A stretch of 64,000 bases of DNA from Pisciglobus halotolerans (GCF_900113675.1 NZ_FOQE01000008.1:36850-100849); one strand, 5' to 3'; positions 8,439 to 20,701 are shown, numbered from the stretch's first letter. Numbers and translations: made by a program. Notes: generated by a model from the sequence alone, not told the origin.

Positions 8439-9947
8439 ATGAAAAAAATCGGATTTGATTCGGAGAAATATTTGCAGGAACAATCTGCCTATATATTGGA
8501 ACGGGTGCAGCATTACGATAAGCTTTATTTAGAATTTGGCGGAAAGCTGGTCGGTGATAAGCATGCTAAGCGCGTCTTACCTGGATTTGACGAAGATGCA
8601 AAAATCAAATTGTTAGAAACGCTGAAGGAAAAAGCTGAGATCATCATTTGCGTCTACGCTGGCGATATCGAACGCAGCAAAATTCGCGGTGATTATGGCA
8701 TCACTTATGACCAAGACGTATTGCGCTTGATCGATGAGTACCGTGCTTACGGGATTTCAGTGAATAGCGTCTTGATTACACGTTATCAGGAACAGCCTAA
8801 CGTCAAAGTGTTTATGACTAAGTTGGAGCGCAGCGGCATCAAAGTCTATACGCACCAAGCGATTGAGGGTTACCCAACCAATGTTGAAGCAATCGTAGGC
8901 GAAAACGGCTTTGCCAAAAATCCTTATATCGAAACCACTAAACCGATCGTTGTCGCCTCTGCGCCCGGTCCAGGCAGTGGAAAATTAGCTACTTGTTTAA
9001 ACCAGATGTATCACGAGTATGAACACGGCCGCAAAACAGGTTATGCCAAGTTTGAAACTTTCCCAGTCTGGAACTTGCCATTGAAACATCCGGTCAACAC
9101 GGCATATGAAGCTGCTACCGTTGATTTGAAAGATTTTAATATGATCGACAATTACCATTATGAAGCATATGGCGAAGTGGCGGTCAATTATAATCGTGAC
9201 ATGGAGACTTTCCCAGTTATCAAGCGTATCATTGAAAAAATCACTGGCAAAGAATCCGTCTACCAATCCCCAACCGATATGGGTGTCAACCGTTTGAAAA
9301 CGGGAATCATAGACGATCAAGTGGTTCAAGAAGCAGCCAAACAAGAAATCATCCGCCGCAGCTTTGCAGTAGAAAATGACTATAAAAAAGGGCTGGCTGA
9401 TGAAGAAACTTTGCGCCGCATGCAAGTGATCTTAGAAGAAAATGACTTGAAGAAAGAAGATCGTGCGCCTGTCTTACCGGCTCGCAACTATGCAAAAGAA
9501 GTCCAAGAAAGAATCCAAAGTACGAATTTGCAAGCTGTGATCGCCATTGAACTGCCAAATGATACGATCATTACAGGACGTACCACTACACTAATGGATG
9601 CTTCTGCCGCTGCCATTTTGAACGGTTTAAAATCACTGGCTAATATCGCCGACGAAATCGATCTTTTAGCGCCTATGATTTTGCAAACCATTCAAAAACT
9701 GAAAACGGACGATTTGCACAGCAAAGTCCCAACCTTAAGTGCCAATGAATTGTTGATTGCTTTAGCGATCAGTGCAGTAACCAATCCAACAGCTCAGCTG
9801 GCTTATCAGCAGTTGCCGAATTTAAAAGATACACAAGCTCACTCCACGGTTATTTTAAACCGAGAAAACGAACAAACATTGAAACAACTGGGAATCGATA
9901 TTACAAACGATCCCGTTTATCCAACTGAAAACTTGTATTACAACTAA
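8439..9947 (+). CDS. DUF1846 family protein
   Basis: 502 aa from the ATG at 8439, preceded by GAGGGGAAAT; the frame is open further upstream but no better RBS exists. It belongs to the conserved DUF1846 family of about 500 aa, with segments [57 protein letters not shown] (a P-loop-like GPGSGK) and [14 protein letters not shown]. The biochemical role of the family is not firmly established; the glycine-rich SAPGPGSGK stretch suggests nucleotide binding. Monocistronic, with its own promoter, a leader hairpin and a strong terminator. Confidence 0.85.
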   Translation: MKKIGFDSEKYLQEQSAYILERVQHYDKLYLEFGGKLVGDKHAKRVLPGFDEDAKIKLLETLKEKAEIIICVYAGDIERSKIRGDYGITYDQDVLRLIDEYRAYGISVNSVLITRYQEQPNVKVFMTKLERSGIKVYTHQAIEGYPTNVEAIVGENGFAKNPYIETTKPIVVASAPGPGSGKLATCLNQMYHEYEHGRKTGYAKFETFPVWNLPLKHPVNTAYEAATVDLKDFNMIDNYHYEAYGEVAVNYNRDMETFPVIKRIIEKITGKESVYQSPTDMGVNRLKTGIIDDQVVQEAAKQEIIRRSFAVENDYKKGLADEETLRRMQVILEENDLKKEDRAPVLPARNYAKEVQERIQSTNLQAVIAIELPNDTIITGRTTTLMDASAAAILNGLKSLANIADEIDLLAPMILQTIQKLKTDDLHSKVPTLSANELLIALAISAVTNPTAQLAYQQLPNLKDTQAHSTVILNRENEQTLKQLGIDITNDPVYPTENLYYN

Positions 9948-9957
9948 AAAAACAAAA

Positions 9958-10000
9958 GCAAGAGAATGCCCTTTAATTGAGCGTTTCTCTTGCTTTTTTT
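9958..10000 (+). terminator. Terminator after the DUF1846 gene
   Basis: GCAAGAGAA ... TTTCTCTTGC followed by seven T. Confidence 0.85.
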
Positions 10001-10112
10001 AGCTTCATGATTGTTTATCTTTACGCTTTCTTATTTCTTCTTTTATTTTCTCCAACTTTCATTAGTGGTATGATGAGTGAACGAAAAAAATCAATTATGA
10101 AGGTGAAGAAAT

Positions 10113-11123
10113 ATGTTCGACTTTTTACCCCACTCTTTTTTGCAAATGAATGCCATTTTTATTTCGATTCTGATCGAAGCTCTGCCATTTGTCTTATTAG
10201 GGTGTTTGATTTCTGGCTTGATCCACTCCTTTTTGACCGTTGATGTGGTTAAAAAGTATTTGCCCCAAAATAAGTTTCTATCGATTTGTACTGGCTCGCT
10301 GATTGGTGTATTGTTCCCTTCTTGTGAATGCGGGATCGTCCCGATCAGTCATCAATTTATTCGCAAAGGAATCCCGCCTCATACCGCCTTTGCTTTTATG
10401 CTGACAGCGCCTATCATCAATCCAATTGTTATTTTTTCAACGTATATCGCTTTCAGCAACTCATGGACGTTTCCTCTTTTGCGCGTTGCCGGCAGTTTGC
10501 TTGTCTCTATCGTAGTTGGCACATGGATGGCTTACTTTTACAAAGATGACATCATCAAAGATTTGCCTGAAGAAGCACATGCAGCAGAACATCAGCACAC
10601 GGATGCAAAAAATGCTGCGGCTGTTTTAGCTTTTGCTGCTGATAAAGCGCACCTAGAAGATGCTTCAAAAGCGCCAGTTCAATCTGCTGCCGCCATCAGC
10701 ACGGCACTTCCTTCAAAAACAAAGAACTTTTTTGACTCATTATGGGAATCATTGGAACATGCAGTTGAAGAATTTTTTGACACGGGACGCTATTTGATAT
10801 TTGGTGCTTTAGTCGCTTCAGCCATGCAAGTTTATTTAAAAACTTCTCTTCTATTGCAAATGGGTTCCACCAAGCTGTCCAGCATCCTGGTTTTGTTGCT
10901 GTTGGCTTTTATCTTATCCTTATGCTCTGAAGCAGATGCTTTTATCGGTTCCTCGCTGTTAGGGTTATTTGGTCCTGCTTCGATCACCGCATTTCTCGTG
11001 TTTGGTCCCATGGTGGATATCAAAAATCTGCTGATGATGAGTCATCACTTTAAAGGAAAATTTATTGTTCGACTGATAGGTCTCATTATCGTGACCGTTG
11101 TGGCTTACACTATTTGGATATAG
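10113..11123 (+). CDS. UPF0718/YcgR-like membrane permease
   Basis: 336 aa, strongly hydrophobic, with about eight predicted membrane segments. The conserved N-terminal feature is GSLIGVLFPSCECGIVPISH, whose C-E-C core is diagnostic of the ArsP_1/UPF0718 permease family, followed by AFMLTAPIINPIVI. A hydrophilic loop at about residues 150-215 contains HAAEHQHTDAK. The last third repeats a permease half (LSLCSEADAFIGSS). It starts at 10113 after GAAGGTGAAG. The next gene, 15 bases downstream, is the usual YcgQ-type partner. The substrate is unknown; metal or small-ligand transport is plausible from the family and the His-rich partner. Confidence 0.82.
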   Translation: MFDFLPHSFLQMNAIFISILIEALPFVLLGCLISGLIHSFLTVDVVKKYLPQNKFLSICTGSLIGVLFPSCECGIVPISHQFIRKGIPPHTAFAFMLTAPIINPIVIFSTYIAFSNSWTFPLLRVAGSLLVSIVVGTWMAYFYKDDIIKDLPEEAHAAEHQHTDAKNAAAVLAFAADKAHLEDASKAPVQSAAAISTALPSKTKNFFDSLWESLEHAVEEFFDTGRYLIFGALVASAMQVYLKTSLLLQMGSTKLSSILVLLLLAFILSLCSEADAFIGSSLLGLFGPASITAFLVFGPMVDIKNLLMMSHHFKGKFIVRLIGLIIVTVVAYTIWI

Positions 11124-11138
11124 GAGGAGGATCGTCAT

Positions 11139-11981
11139 ATGATACGTTTTATTCTGCTGCTCAGCTACTTTGAGCTGATGAGCTTTTTGCAACTCAGCGG
11201 ACGAGCAGATCAATACATCAATGTGCACTATCAGTACTTAACCAAGCTATCGATGGCGCTGGCTTTCTTGCTGGCTCTCGTTCAGCTTGTTTCGTGGACG
11301 CGCAGCGGCCATGCAAATGAACCCCATCATCATCACGGGCATACCCATTCACTAGGCAAACCGTGGCAACGGATGATTGCCTATTTGCTGCTGGCTTATC
11401 CGATTGTTGCAGGAGTAGCCTTTCCAACCGTCAGCCTAGATGCCGATATCGTCTCCGCAAAAGGCTTTACCTTTCCGATCAGTGAAGAATCGGTAGGAGA
11501 TCCTGAAATGACTACCCAATACTTGAAACCTGATACGAGTATGTACTTTAACAAGACAGATTATGACAAGCGAATGAACCACGAACGGCAAGATTATCTG
11601 GATCAAGATAAGATCAAGATCACGGATGATAATTACTTGACTATAATGGAGCTGATCTATAATTTTCCAAAAGCATTTAGCGGCAAAACGATTCAATATA
11701 CCGGTTTTATTTATCAAGACCCTGTAGGAAAAGAAACAGACACCTTTTTATTTCGTTTTGGGATCATTCATTGCGTTGCCGATTCAGGGGTGTTTGGGCT
11801 GCTCGTCCATTTGCCCGAACAAACGCAAGTCTCAAATAATGATTGGGTAACGGTAACGGGAACCATTCAAATGGAGTACTATCCATCTTTCAAAACCTCT
11901 ATCCCTACACTAAAAGCTGATAAATTAAACCCCGCAAAAGTTCCATCAAACGAATATGTTTATCGGGATTATAATGATTAA
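11139..11981 (+). CDS. TIGR03943/YcgQ-like membrane protein, partner of the upstream permease
   Basis: 280 aa. Membrane segments sit near residues 2-20, 38-55 and 75-95, with a cytoplasmic or periplasmic His cluster HANEPHHHHGHTHSLG between the second and third. The rest (about 150-280) is a soluble extracytoplasmic beta-rich domain including FRFGIIHCVADSGVFGLLV and DWVTVTGTIQMEYY. It starts with ATG after AGGAGGAGG. The pairing with a UPF0718 permease matches the ycgR-ycgQ pair of Bacillus. The His cluster suggests divalent-metal binding (inference). No Zur-type operator was confirmed upstream of the pair. Confidence 0.8.
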   Translation: MIRFILLLSYFELMSFLQLSGRADQYINVHYQYLTKLSMALAFLLALVQLVSWTRSGHANEPHHHHGHTHSLGKPWQRMIAYLLLAYPIVAGVAFPTVSLDADIVSAKGFTFPISEESVGDPEMTTQYLKPDTSMYFNKTDYDKRMNHERQDYLDQDKIKITDDNYLTIMELIYNFPKAFSGKTIQYTGFIYQDPVGKETDTFLFRFGIIHCVADSGVFGLLVHLPEQTQVSNNDWVTVTGTIQMEYYPSFKTSIPTLKADKLNPAKVPSNEYVYRDYND

Positions 11982-12022
11982 CGGTACTAACAAATGGTTC
12001 CCACAATAAGTTAAGAATAAAA

Positions 12023-12067
12023 AAACTTTACCCCAGCATCTTAGTCAATAGATGTTGGGGTAAAGTT
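12023..12067 (-). terminator. Terminator between convergent ycgQ-like and GH63-like genes
   Basis: An 18-bp stem (AACTTTACCCCAGCATCT against AGATGTTGGGGTAAAGTT, one wobble) followed by seven T on the minus strand. It ends the glycosidase transcript and probably also stops the plus-strand operon. Confidence 0.85.
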
Positions 12068-12155
12068 TGCCAATAAACCTGTTCATTTTGACGGTTCATG
12101 ACCAGCTGTATGATCAGTTTTCAATATTGAAAACTCAACCATTGCCTGCTGTTTT

Positions 12156-14630
<2,475 letters not shown>

Positions 14631-14689
14631 AATTTTCTGACATTGCTTACCGTGTTGCCGCCGATGGCTTTTTTTTGATCAAATGGTAA

Positions 14690-14813
14690 TCGTAACAGCT
14701 TTGATTTCCTACTCAAATGAATATTCTCTCTTGAGTTGGAACGATAATCCTTTTGCGCTCCTACTCAAATGGATATCCTCTCTTGAGTTGGAATGGTAAC
14801 GCTTTTGCTATAA
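14690..14813. repeat. 52-bp tandem array 2 (2 units)
   Basis: ACTC arms at 14711 and 14763 and GAGTTGG arms at 14733 and 14785; both pairs are 52 apart, with 18 bases between arms. The unit sequence is clearly related to array 1. It lies between two divergent promoters. Confidence 0.85.
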
Positions 14814-14859
14814 ACTTTAACATCACTTTAGACGCCTATTCTTGTTTACCAAAAAACGT

Positions 14860-14998
14860 GGTTCTACAATATTTAACGTTGGTTAGTAAAAAATCATTTC
14901 TTTTTCATGCTAAACCCTTTAGAAATACTTTTCTAGAAATTTCACTAGCCCCATCGACCGGAAGAAATTTCTTTACCAACGTTAGAAAATGAAGAAAC
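14860..14998 (+). mobile_element. MITE-like element, copy 1 (139 bp)
   Basis: Left end GGTTCTACAATATTTAACGTTGGT. The right end is its imperfect inverse (about 18 of 24 positions; ACCAACGTTA core). The interior shares TAAAAAATCA ... ATGCTAA ... TTAGAA ... TTTCTTTACCAACGTTA with a second copy at 51481-51579. It encodes no transposase. The termini look like those of an IS-derived miniature element, possibly ISL3-like; that family link is a guess. No target-site duplication was confirmed. Confidence 0.65.
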
Positions 14999-15100
14999 AA
15001 AAATGCCTTGCCTGCAACTTTTAGAAAAAAGCTGGAGACAAGACATTTTGAAATAAAACAAATTTAGGTACGTCAAAGATGTAAACCTTTACTTTGCTCA

Positions 15101-15129
15101 TTGCTTTTCATTTCACTAGCGCGATATAA
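15101..15129 (+). promoter_or_regulatory. Promoter of the LysR gene at 15173
   Basis: TTGCTT (15101-15106), 17-bp spacer, TATAAT (15124-15129). Confidence 0.65.
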
Positions 15130-15172
15130 TGTGAATAGAGAAAGAAATATGCTGTTTAAAAAGGAGAATCTC

Positions 15173-16063
15173 ATGGACATTAGACAATTAAAGTATTTTA
15201 TTGAAATTGCTGAAACGGAAAGTCTTTCTCAAGCTGCTCGAAATTTGTTTGTTACGCAGCCCACTTTATCGCTAGCTTTGAAAAAAATTGAAAGCGATTT
15301 AAACACCAAGCTTTTTTCTCATACGGAAAAGCCGTTCCAGTTAACTGCAACTGGTGAAGTCCTCTATCAAAAAGGGCAAACCGTCGTTGAGCTATTTGAT
15401 GGTCTTGTACAAGAAATCCACACGATGGAGCTCACTACGCAAAAGGAAACGATTCGTTTAGGACTGACAACTTTATTTTCTATCCAATTTATGGATCAAC
15501 TAGCAGAGTTTATCATCAAGAATCCAAATGTCGAGCTAAATATTCGGCAAGAGGGTTCTGCAAAGCTGCAAAGGTTGCTGGTCGACAATACGATCGATAT
15601 CGCTTTGCTGTCTTTCCCTAACCATGAAACGGATAAAGTAGCGATCGAACCTTTGGAAACGACTACGAAAGGCTACACCGTTTATGTGGTCGTACCGGAA
15701 AAGAATCCCCTTTCGAAAAAGGATGCATTAACCTTTTCTGACTTGAAAGATCAAACATTTGCCTCTTTAACGAAGGACTTTATGATTGGAACGATGCTGA
15801 CAGAGCGAGCTCGAGCGCATGGATACGAACCGAATATCACCATGTACCACAATGACCTTCAAGTTCTGCTTTACAGCTTGCTCAAGTCTAATGCTATCTG
15901 CCTGCTGCCGATCGAGTATAAAAGCATGATTGATATCAAAGGCCTCAAATGGATTCCTTTAAAAGACAAATATAGCCATTATTCCATCGGCATCGGCTTA
16001 AGAAAGGATCATGTCTGCTCTAAAGCTATGAATGATCTGATCGCGATGATCAAAAAGAACTAA
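15173..16063 (+). CDS. LysR-family transcriptional regulator
   Basis: 296 aa from the ATG at 15173, behind AAAAAGGAG and a good promoter. The N-terminal helix-turn-helix is MDIRQLKYFIEIAETESLSQAARNLFVTQPTLSLALKKIE in outline, followed by a two-lobed effector domain from about residue 90. It is convergent with the PfoR-like gene, leaving only five bases between the stops, so its target cannot be inferred from a shared promoter. Targets and ligand are unknown. An upstream in-frame Met was rejected because it overlaps the promoter. Confidence 0.85.
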   Translation: MDIRQLKYFIEIAETESLSQAARNLFVTQPTLSLALKKIESDLNTKLFSHTEKPFQLTATGEVLYQKGQTVVELFDGLVQEIHTMELTTQKETIRLGLTTLFSIQFMDQLAEFIIKNPNVELNIRQEGSAKLQRLLVDNTIDIALLSFPNHETDKVAIEPLETTTKGYTVYVVVPEKNPLSKKDALTFSDLKDQTFASLTKDFMIGTMLTERARAHGYEPNITMYHNDLQVLLYSLLKSNAICLLPIEYKSMIDIKGLKWIPLKDKYSHYSIGIGLRKDHVCSKAMNDLIAMIKKN

Positions 16064-16068
16064 GTTGA

Positions 16069-17112
16069 CTAACCTAAAAATTTAAAAGCTTCGTGTTTGT
16101 CATATAGTTTCAATATCTTTTCAAATAAGAACTGAGCGACGAATCCGGCAATGATTGGAACAACGAACCAGCATAAAATCAAAGGTACAACGCCCAATCC
16201 AGCGTCTAATGATGCTAAAGGTCCGACTAGCCCAACCAAACCGAAACCAGCTGAAGCCGGCGTTCCAGATACAGAAAATAGGACAACTGGAATAGCAGAA
16301 ATTGCTGCTGTAAATAAGCATGGAAGCAAAATAATCGGGTAACGGAATAAGTTTGGCATCATCAGCTTCATCCCACCTAGTGCGATTGCAAGCGTAACCC
16401 CAGACTTATTGACTTTCCAAGAATGGATGACCAAAACAATCGTTGTAGCGGCTATCCCCATGGCTGCTGCTCCTGCCGAAATGCCGTCTAATTGAATAGC
16501 CAACCCGATTCCCACAGTTGTCACTGGAGAAATGATAATAGCTGCAAAAGAACAAGCAATCAAGATACTCATCAAAATAGGCTGCAAATTCGTAAAGTTA
16601 TTAATAATGGCACCAATTCCTACCGTTACTTGAGTAACATATGGATAGATCAACATTCCGAACACACCAGCACCAATCCCAACGACGATCGGCAAAGCAA
16701 TGATCGAAACTGAACCAAATTTTTCTCCGATCCACAACAGGAGAAGCACAGCGGCAGAAGCTGTGATCATAATATTGATGATATCACCGGTTCCAGCACC
16801 TACATATGCGCCCATTTCAGGATCAAATTTTATTACGCCAGAGCCAACAAAAGCAGCTCCGCCTGTGATCATCGTTTTGGCTGGATTAAAGCCGAACTGC
16901 AAGGCAATGATCCCGCCCATGATCAAAGGTGTAGCCAATTGGAAAATAACGGCTGCACGAATCACAATGGCTGCTGCGGGGTAATCAGCAAAATAATTTA
17001 AAATGGCAGACAAGACGGCATTAGGGATCAAAGCCACGATGGTCCCTGTTGCTGTACCTGCCAACACCTTGTTGATAAAGATCTTTGGAGTCAGGTTATT
17101 ATTGTCAGGCAT
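16069..17112 (-). CDS. PfoR-like / PTS EIIC-type membrane protein
   Basis: 347 aa, almost entirely hydrophobic, with about ten membrane segments. Small-residue-rich stretches such as IALQFGFNPAKTMITGGAAFVGSGV and GTPASAGFGLVGLVGPLASLDAGLG match the PTS_EIIC_2/PfoR family. No EIIA or EIIB domain is present, so sugar phosphorylation is not implied. It starts at the ATG at 17112 behind GAAGGAG; eight extra upstream codons lack an RBS. Family members are annotated as regulators (PfoR) or transporters, without firm evidence for either. Monocistronic. Confidence 0.75.
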   Translation of the reverse strand: MPDNNNLTPKIFINKVLAGTATGTIVALIPNAVLSAILNYFADYPAAAIVIRAAVIFQLATPLIMGGIIALQFGFNPAKTMITGGAAFVGSGVIKFDPEMGAYVGAGTGDIINIMITASAAVLLLLWIGEKFGSVSIIALPIVVGIGAGVFGMLIYPYVTQVTVGIGAIINNFTNLQPILMSILIACSFAAIIISPVTTVGIGLAIQLDGISAGAAAMGIAATTIVLVIHSWKVNKSGVTLAIALGGMKLMMPNLFRYPIILLPCLFTAAISAIPVVLFSVSGTPASAGFGLVGLVGPLASLDAGLGVVPLILCWFVVPIIAGFVAQFLFEKILKLYDKHEAFKFLG

Positions 17113-17216
17113 GCTTAACACTCCTTCTCTATACAAGAGAGTTTATTTTTCTATGGGATCAAAATGAATCGTCTTCCATCGATCCTCTCTTTTACCCTTT
17201 AAATCTAATCATCGAC

Positions 17217-17255
17217 ATCATTGCAAAATGAGTTTATCAGCATTTTACAATGATG
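17217..17255 (-). promoter_or_regulatory. Strong hairpin between the bkd operon and the PfoR-like gene
   Basis: CATCATTGCAAAATG and CATTTTACAATGATG pair over about 14 positions around a nine-base loop. There is no T-run on the minus strand. It could be the bkd operon's weak terminator, which fits its position just past the E2 stop, or an operator for the downstream gene. Confidence 0.4.
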
Positions 17256-17291
17256 CCATGATCCGTGTTTACAAAACGTTCATTCCTTACA

Positions 17292-18662
17292 TCAATACAA
17301 GTCTGAATCAGTTGAAAAACGTTTCAGGTTTTCTTTTACATCTTTCAAGAAGTTTCCGGCTTGCATGCCATCAAGGATACGATGGTCGATCGACAAGCAT
17401 AAGTTGATCATATCTGCTGTCTTGAAGCCGCCATCTTCAGTCGGTACAAGACGTTTGTTGATCGATTCAACTTGCAAAATCGCTGCTTGCGGATGATTGA
17501 TGATGCCCATCGATTGAACAGATCCTAATGTACCAGTATTGTTGACCGTAAACGTGCCGCCTTGCATATCTTCAGATTTCAAATGGCCGCTTCTGACATC
17601 TGACGCTAAGCGATTGATTTCTTTAGCGAGACCTGCCAAGGAGTAGCGGTCAGCGTTATGAATAACAGGTACAAATAGATTATCTTCTGTTGTGACCGCA
17701 ATCGATAAGTTGATATCTTTATGGTAAATGATGTTGCCATTATCCCATGAAGTATTCATTTTCGGATTTTTCTTCAATGCTTGTACGACCGCTTTAACAA
17801 AGAATGGGAAGTAAGACAAGGAGATTCCTTCTTGAGTTTTAAAGGTCTCTTTTGTTTGATTGCGCAGTTTAACGATATTCGTCACATCTGCTTCGACCAT
17901 GACCCATGCGTGCGGGATTTCGGTTGTACTTTGAACCATCTTCTTCGCGATTGCTTTGCGAATACCTGTTGCAGGAACAACTTCATCTCTGTGTTGTGCT
18001 TGGATTGGTTCGCCGCTTGGTTTCGGTTTACTGCTTGCTGGAGCTGAAGGGGTTGGTTCATCGACATGTTTTCCTTCAGCGCTGACTTTGGTTGGTCCCT
18101 CTTTTGGTTCTACAGCTACTGGCATCTCTTTTTCGACATGTTTAGCTGGTTCATAGTTCATGATATCTTTACGTGTGATACGACCGTCTTTACCTGTCCC
18201 TTCCACTTCGGTTAAATCAATATTCTTTTCTTGGGCCAAACGCATAACGGCTGGAGAATAGCGGGCTGCACCTGCACCTTTTGCTTTTGGTGCTTCCGCT
18301 TTAGCACTTATTGTTGGTTTTTCTGCTGGTTCCGGAGCTGCAGTTATTGGTTCTTCTTTTGGTTCTTCTTTTGGTTCTTCTTTTGGTTCTTCAGATTTAC
18401 TTTCCTCTTCTGAGGCACCGCCTTCTACTTCGATCGTCATGACTGGTGTTCCAATCGGCACATCAGTATCTAATTCAATCAGTAATTCTTTTACCACTCC
18501 ATCCATATCTGATGGGACTTCAGTCGTCACTTTATCGGATACAACTTCCATCAATGGATCGTAACGGGACACTTTATCCCCTGGATTGACTAGCCACATG
18601 GTGACCGAAGCTTCTGTTACACTTTCTCCTAGATTAGGCATTTCAACATTTTTTATACTCAT
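17292..18662 (-). CDS. bkdC: Branched-chain alpha-keto acid dehydrogenase E2 (dihydrolipoyl acyltransferase)
   Basis: 456 aa. One lipoyl domain (residues about 3-80; EVVSDKVTTEVPSD holds the lipoylated Lys), then a low-complexity Pro/Glu/Lys hinge with a tandem EEPK run encoded by 12-bp repeats near 18355-18400. Next comes a peripheral subunit-binding domain (YSPAVMRLAQEKNIDL ... GRITRKDI). The catalytic acyltransferase domain ends with the active-site motif SIDHRILDGMQAG. The second Met was chosen as start because AGGAGG lies 8 bases before it, against 2 bases for the first. It is last in the ptb-buk-lpd-E1-E2 operon. The substrate class is inferred from that operon. Confidence 0.92.
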   Translation of the reverse strand: MSIKNVEMPNLGESVTEASVTMWLVNPGDKVSRYDPLMEVVSDKVTTEVPSDMDGVVKELLIELDTDVPIGTPVMTIEVEGGASEEESKSEEPKEEPKEEPKEEPITAAPEPAEKPTISAKAEAPKAKGAGAARYSPAVMRLAQEKNIDLTEVEGTGKDGRITRKDIMNYEPAKHVEKEMPVAVEPKEGPTKVSAEGKHVDEPTPSAPASSKPKPSGEPIQAQHRDEVVPATGIRKAIAKKMVQSTTEIPHAWVMVEADVTNIVKLRNQTKETFKTQEGISLSYFPFFVKAVVQALKKNPKMNTSWDNGNIIYHKDINLSIAVTTEDNLFVPVIHNADRYSLAGLAKEINRLASDVRSGHLKSEDMQGGTFTVNNTGTLGSVQSMGIINHPQAAILQVESINKRLVPTEDGGFKTADMINLCLSIDHRILDGMQAGNFLKDVKENLKRFSTDSDLY

Positions 18663-18677
18663 TCTCATATCCTCCTA

Positions 18678-19664
18678 CTAAAATTCGGCTAGTTCGCGCA
18701 TCGCATCCATCACTTTTTCTTCATTCACTAAGAATTCTCTTTCAAGCGGCAAAGCATAGCCCATTGCTGGCACGTCTGGACCGGCTACTCTTTGGATCGG
18801 CGCGTCTAGATCAAATAAAGCTTCCTCTGAAATAATAGCGGCAATTTCACCCATGACACTGCCTTCTTTATTGTCTTCTGTGACCAGTAAGACTTTACCT
18901 GTCTTCTTCGCTGCTTCTACAAGTGTTTCTTTGTCTAATGGATAGATCGAACGCACATCGACCACTTCTGCTTCAATACCTTCTTTAGCCAATTTTTCAG
19001 CTGCGTTCATCGCATGCTGCAGCACCATTCCATAGCCGATCACTGTGATGTCGCTGCCTTCCCGAACAACCTTTGCTTTATCGATCGGAACGATATAATC
19101 GTCTTCAGGTACGTCTGCTTTTAATAAACGATACAAACGCTTATGTTCGTAGAAAATAACTGGATCATCTGAACGAATCGCTGCTTTGATCATCCCTTTA
19201 GCATCACGCGGATTAGAAGGTGTGACGATCCGCAGACCTGGTTGGCCAAAGAAGATTTTTTCAGTTGATTGCGAGTGGTAAAACCCGCCGCGAACGCCGC
19301 CACCATAAGGTGCTCTAAACACAACAGGTGCTGTCCAATCTCCTTTGGTCCGGTATCTCATACGACCAGCTTCTGAAAGGATCTGGTTAACAGCCGGCAA
19401 CATATAATCGGCAAACTGGAACTCACCGATTGGTCGATAGCCTACTAAGCCTAATCCTGTGGCCAGTCCGGCAATTTCCCCTTCTGTCAAAGGTGTATTG
19501 AAACAGCGGTCATCACCAAATTTTTGGGCTAATCCTTTTGTGACCCCAAATACACCGCCTTTTACGCCACCCACGTCTTCACCAAAAATCACTACTTTTT
19601 CATCCCGTGCCATTTCTTCTTCGATCCCTTTATTGATCGCTTCTAAATAAGTCATTTCAGCCAT
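18678..19664 (-). CDS. bkdB: Branched-chain alpha-keto acid dehydrogenase E1 beta subunit
   Basis: 328 aa, the normal size. Transketolase-like pyrimidine-binding domain (IFGEDVGGVKGGVFGVTKGL, TPLTEGEIAGLATGLGLVGYRPIGE) followed by a transketolase C-terminal domain (PIQRVAGPDVPAMGYALPLE). With E1 alpha it decarboxylates branched-chain 2-oxo acids using thiamine diphosphate and transfers the acyl group to the E2 lipoyl arm. It is 15 bases from the E2 start and 33 from the E1 alpha stop, within one operon. The gene letter follows the Enterococcus bkdDABC scheme. Confidence 0.93.
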   Translation of the reverse strand: MAEMTYLEAINKGIEEEMARDEKVVIFGEDVGGVKGGVFGVTKGLAQKFGDDRCFNTPLTEGEIAGLATGLGLVGYRPIGEFQFADYMLPAVNQILSEAGRMRYRTKGDWTAPVVFRAPYGGGVRGGFYHSQSTEKIFFGQPGLRIVTPSNPRDAKGMIKAAIRSDDPVIFYEHKRLYRLLKADVPEDDYIVPIDKAKVVREGSDITVIGYGMVLQHAMNAAEKLAKEGIEAEVVDVRSIYPLDKETLVEAAKKTGKVLLVTEDNKEGSVMGEIAAIISEEALFDLDAPIQRVAGPDVPAMGYALPLEREFLVNEEKVMDAMRELAEF

Positions 19665-19697
19665 GTTTGATATTCATCCTTTCTGCTCGCTTATCTG

Positions 19698-20684
19698 TTA
19701 TTCTGCGTATACTTGCTCGTAAAGTGATTCAGGCGTTGGATCCAGCATTGCTTCCGCATCATCCGTTGCTTTGTTGATTTCAGCTTTCAATTCTTTATCC
19801 ATCGCTTGCATTTCTTCTTTTGTCATATAGCCTTCATCTATCAATTGTTTTTCAAAAGCCAATAACGGATCTTTTTCCTTCAATGTGTCTAATTCTTCTT
19901 TTGAACGGTAGATCGTGTGATCATCATCAGCTGAGTGAGATGTCAAACGTGATACCATCATTTCGATCAGTGCTGGTCCCTTGCCGGCACGTGCATCTTT
20001 GACGGCTTTTACAAAGGCCAAGTACGTTTCAGTAAAGTCTGAACCGTCGACCGTCTCACCAGAGAAGCCGTATCCTGCAGCACGTTCTGACATCTTCTTA
20101 TTGGCATATTGCTCTTTGCTTCCTACAGAGATGGCGTAGTCATTATTCTCAACGACGAAAATAACGGGCAGCTTTTTGACCCCTGCAAAGTTCATTGCTT
20201 CTTGGACTTCGCCTTGGTTAGCTGATCCTTCTCCAGTAGTGGTCAGGGCAACATAATCTTTGTTTTCAAGTTGAGCTGCATAAGCTACCCCTGTTGCTAA
20301 TGGCATTTGCGTACTAACCGTTGAAGAGTGAGAAACGATGTTATGCTCTTTTGAACCATAGTGGTTAGGCATTTGACGTCCATGAGAAGAAGGATCATCT
20401 TCTTTACCAAATGAACCTAAAATAATGTCTTTTGGTGTCATCCCCCACACTAAGCAGGCCGTCATATCACGATAGTAAGGCAGGAAGTAATCTTTTTCTG
20501 GTTCAAATGCTAAAGCCATCGCTACTTGAGCAACTTCAGCACCTTGACCGGAAATATTAAAGGAGGTTTTACCGATCCGCGTTAGCTGCCATAACCGTTC
20601 GTCTAGGCGGCGCCCTCTTAATATAGCTTGATAAGCTTGGATGATTTCTTCTTTAGATAAACCAGATGATTTTAGTTTTTTCAT
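19698..20684 (-). CDS. bkdA: Branched-chain alpha-keto acid dehydrogenase E1 alpha subunit
   Basis: 328 aa. The thiamine-diphosphate motif is visible as TTTGEGSANQGEVQEAMNFAGVKKLPVIFVVENNDYAIS (GDG variant with GEG ... NN). The phosphorylatable-loop equivalent is SRLTSHSADDDHTIYR. The N-terminal GRRLDERLWQLTRIGKTSF is typical of E1 alpha of the branched-chain rather than the pyruvate complex. The start ATG follows AAAGAAAGAGGGAG. It heterotetramerises with the adjacent beta subunit. Confidence 0.93.
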   Translation of the reverse strand: MKKLKSSGLSKEEIIQAYQAILRGRRLDERLWQLTRIGKTSFNISGQGAEVAQVAMALAFEPEKDYFLPYYRDMTACLVWGMTPKDIILGSFGKEDDPSSHGRQMPNHYGSKEHNIVSHSSTVSTQMPLATGVAYAAQLENKDYVALTTTGEGSANQGEVQEAMNFAGVKKLPVIFVVENNDYAISVGSKEQYANKKMSERAAGYGFSGETVDGSDFTETYLAFVKAVKDARAGKGPALIEMMVSRLTSHSADDDHTIYRSKEELDTLKEKDPLLAFEKQLIDEGYMTKEEMQAMDKELKAEINKATDDAEAMLDPTPESLYEQVYAE

Positions 20685-20701
20685 TGTTCTCCCTCTTTCT
20701 T

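Noticed and set aside
9977..10243. 88-codon plus-strand ORF before the YcgR-like permease
   Set aside because: Overlaps the terminator of DUF1846 and the permease gene in another frame; no ribosome binding site at its start.
14753..14992. 79-codon ORF over array 2 and the MITE-like element
   Set aside because: Made of repeat sequence; no RBS and no homology expected. The repeat structure explains the bases better.
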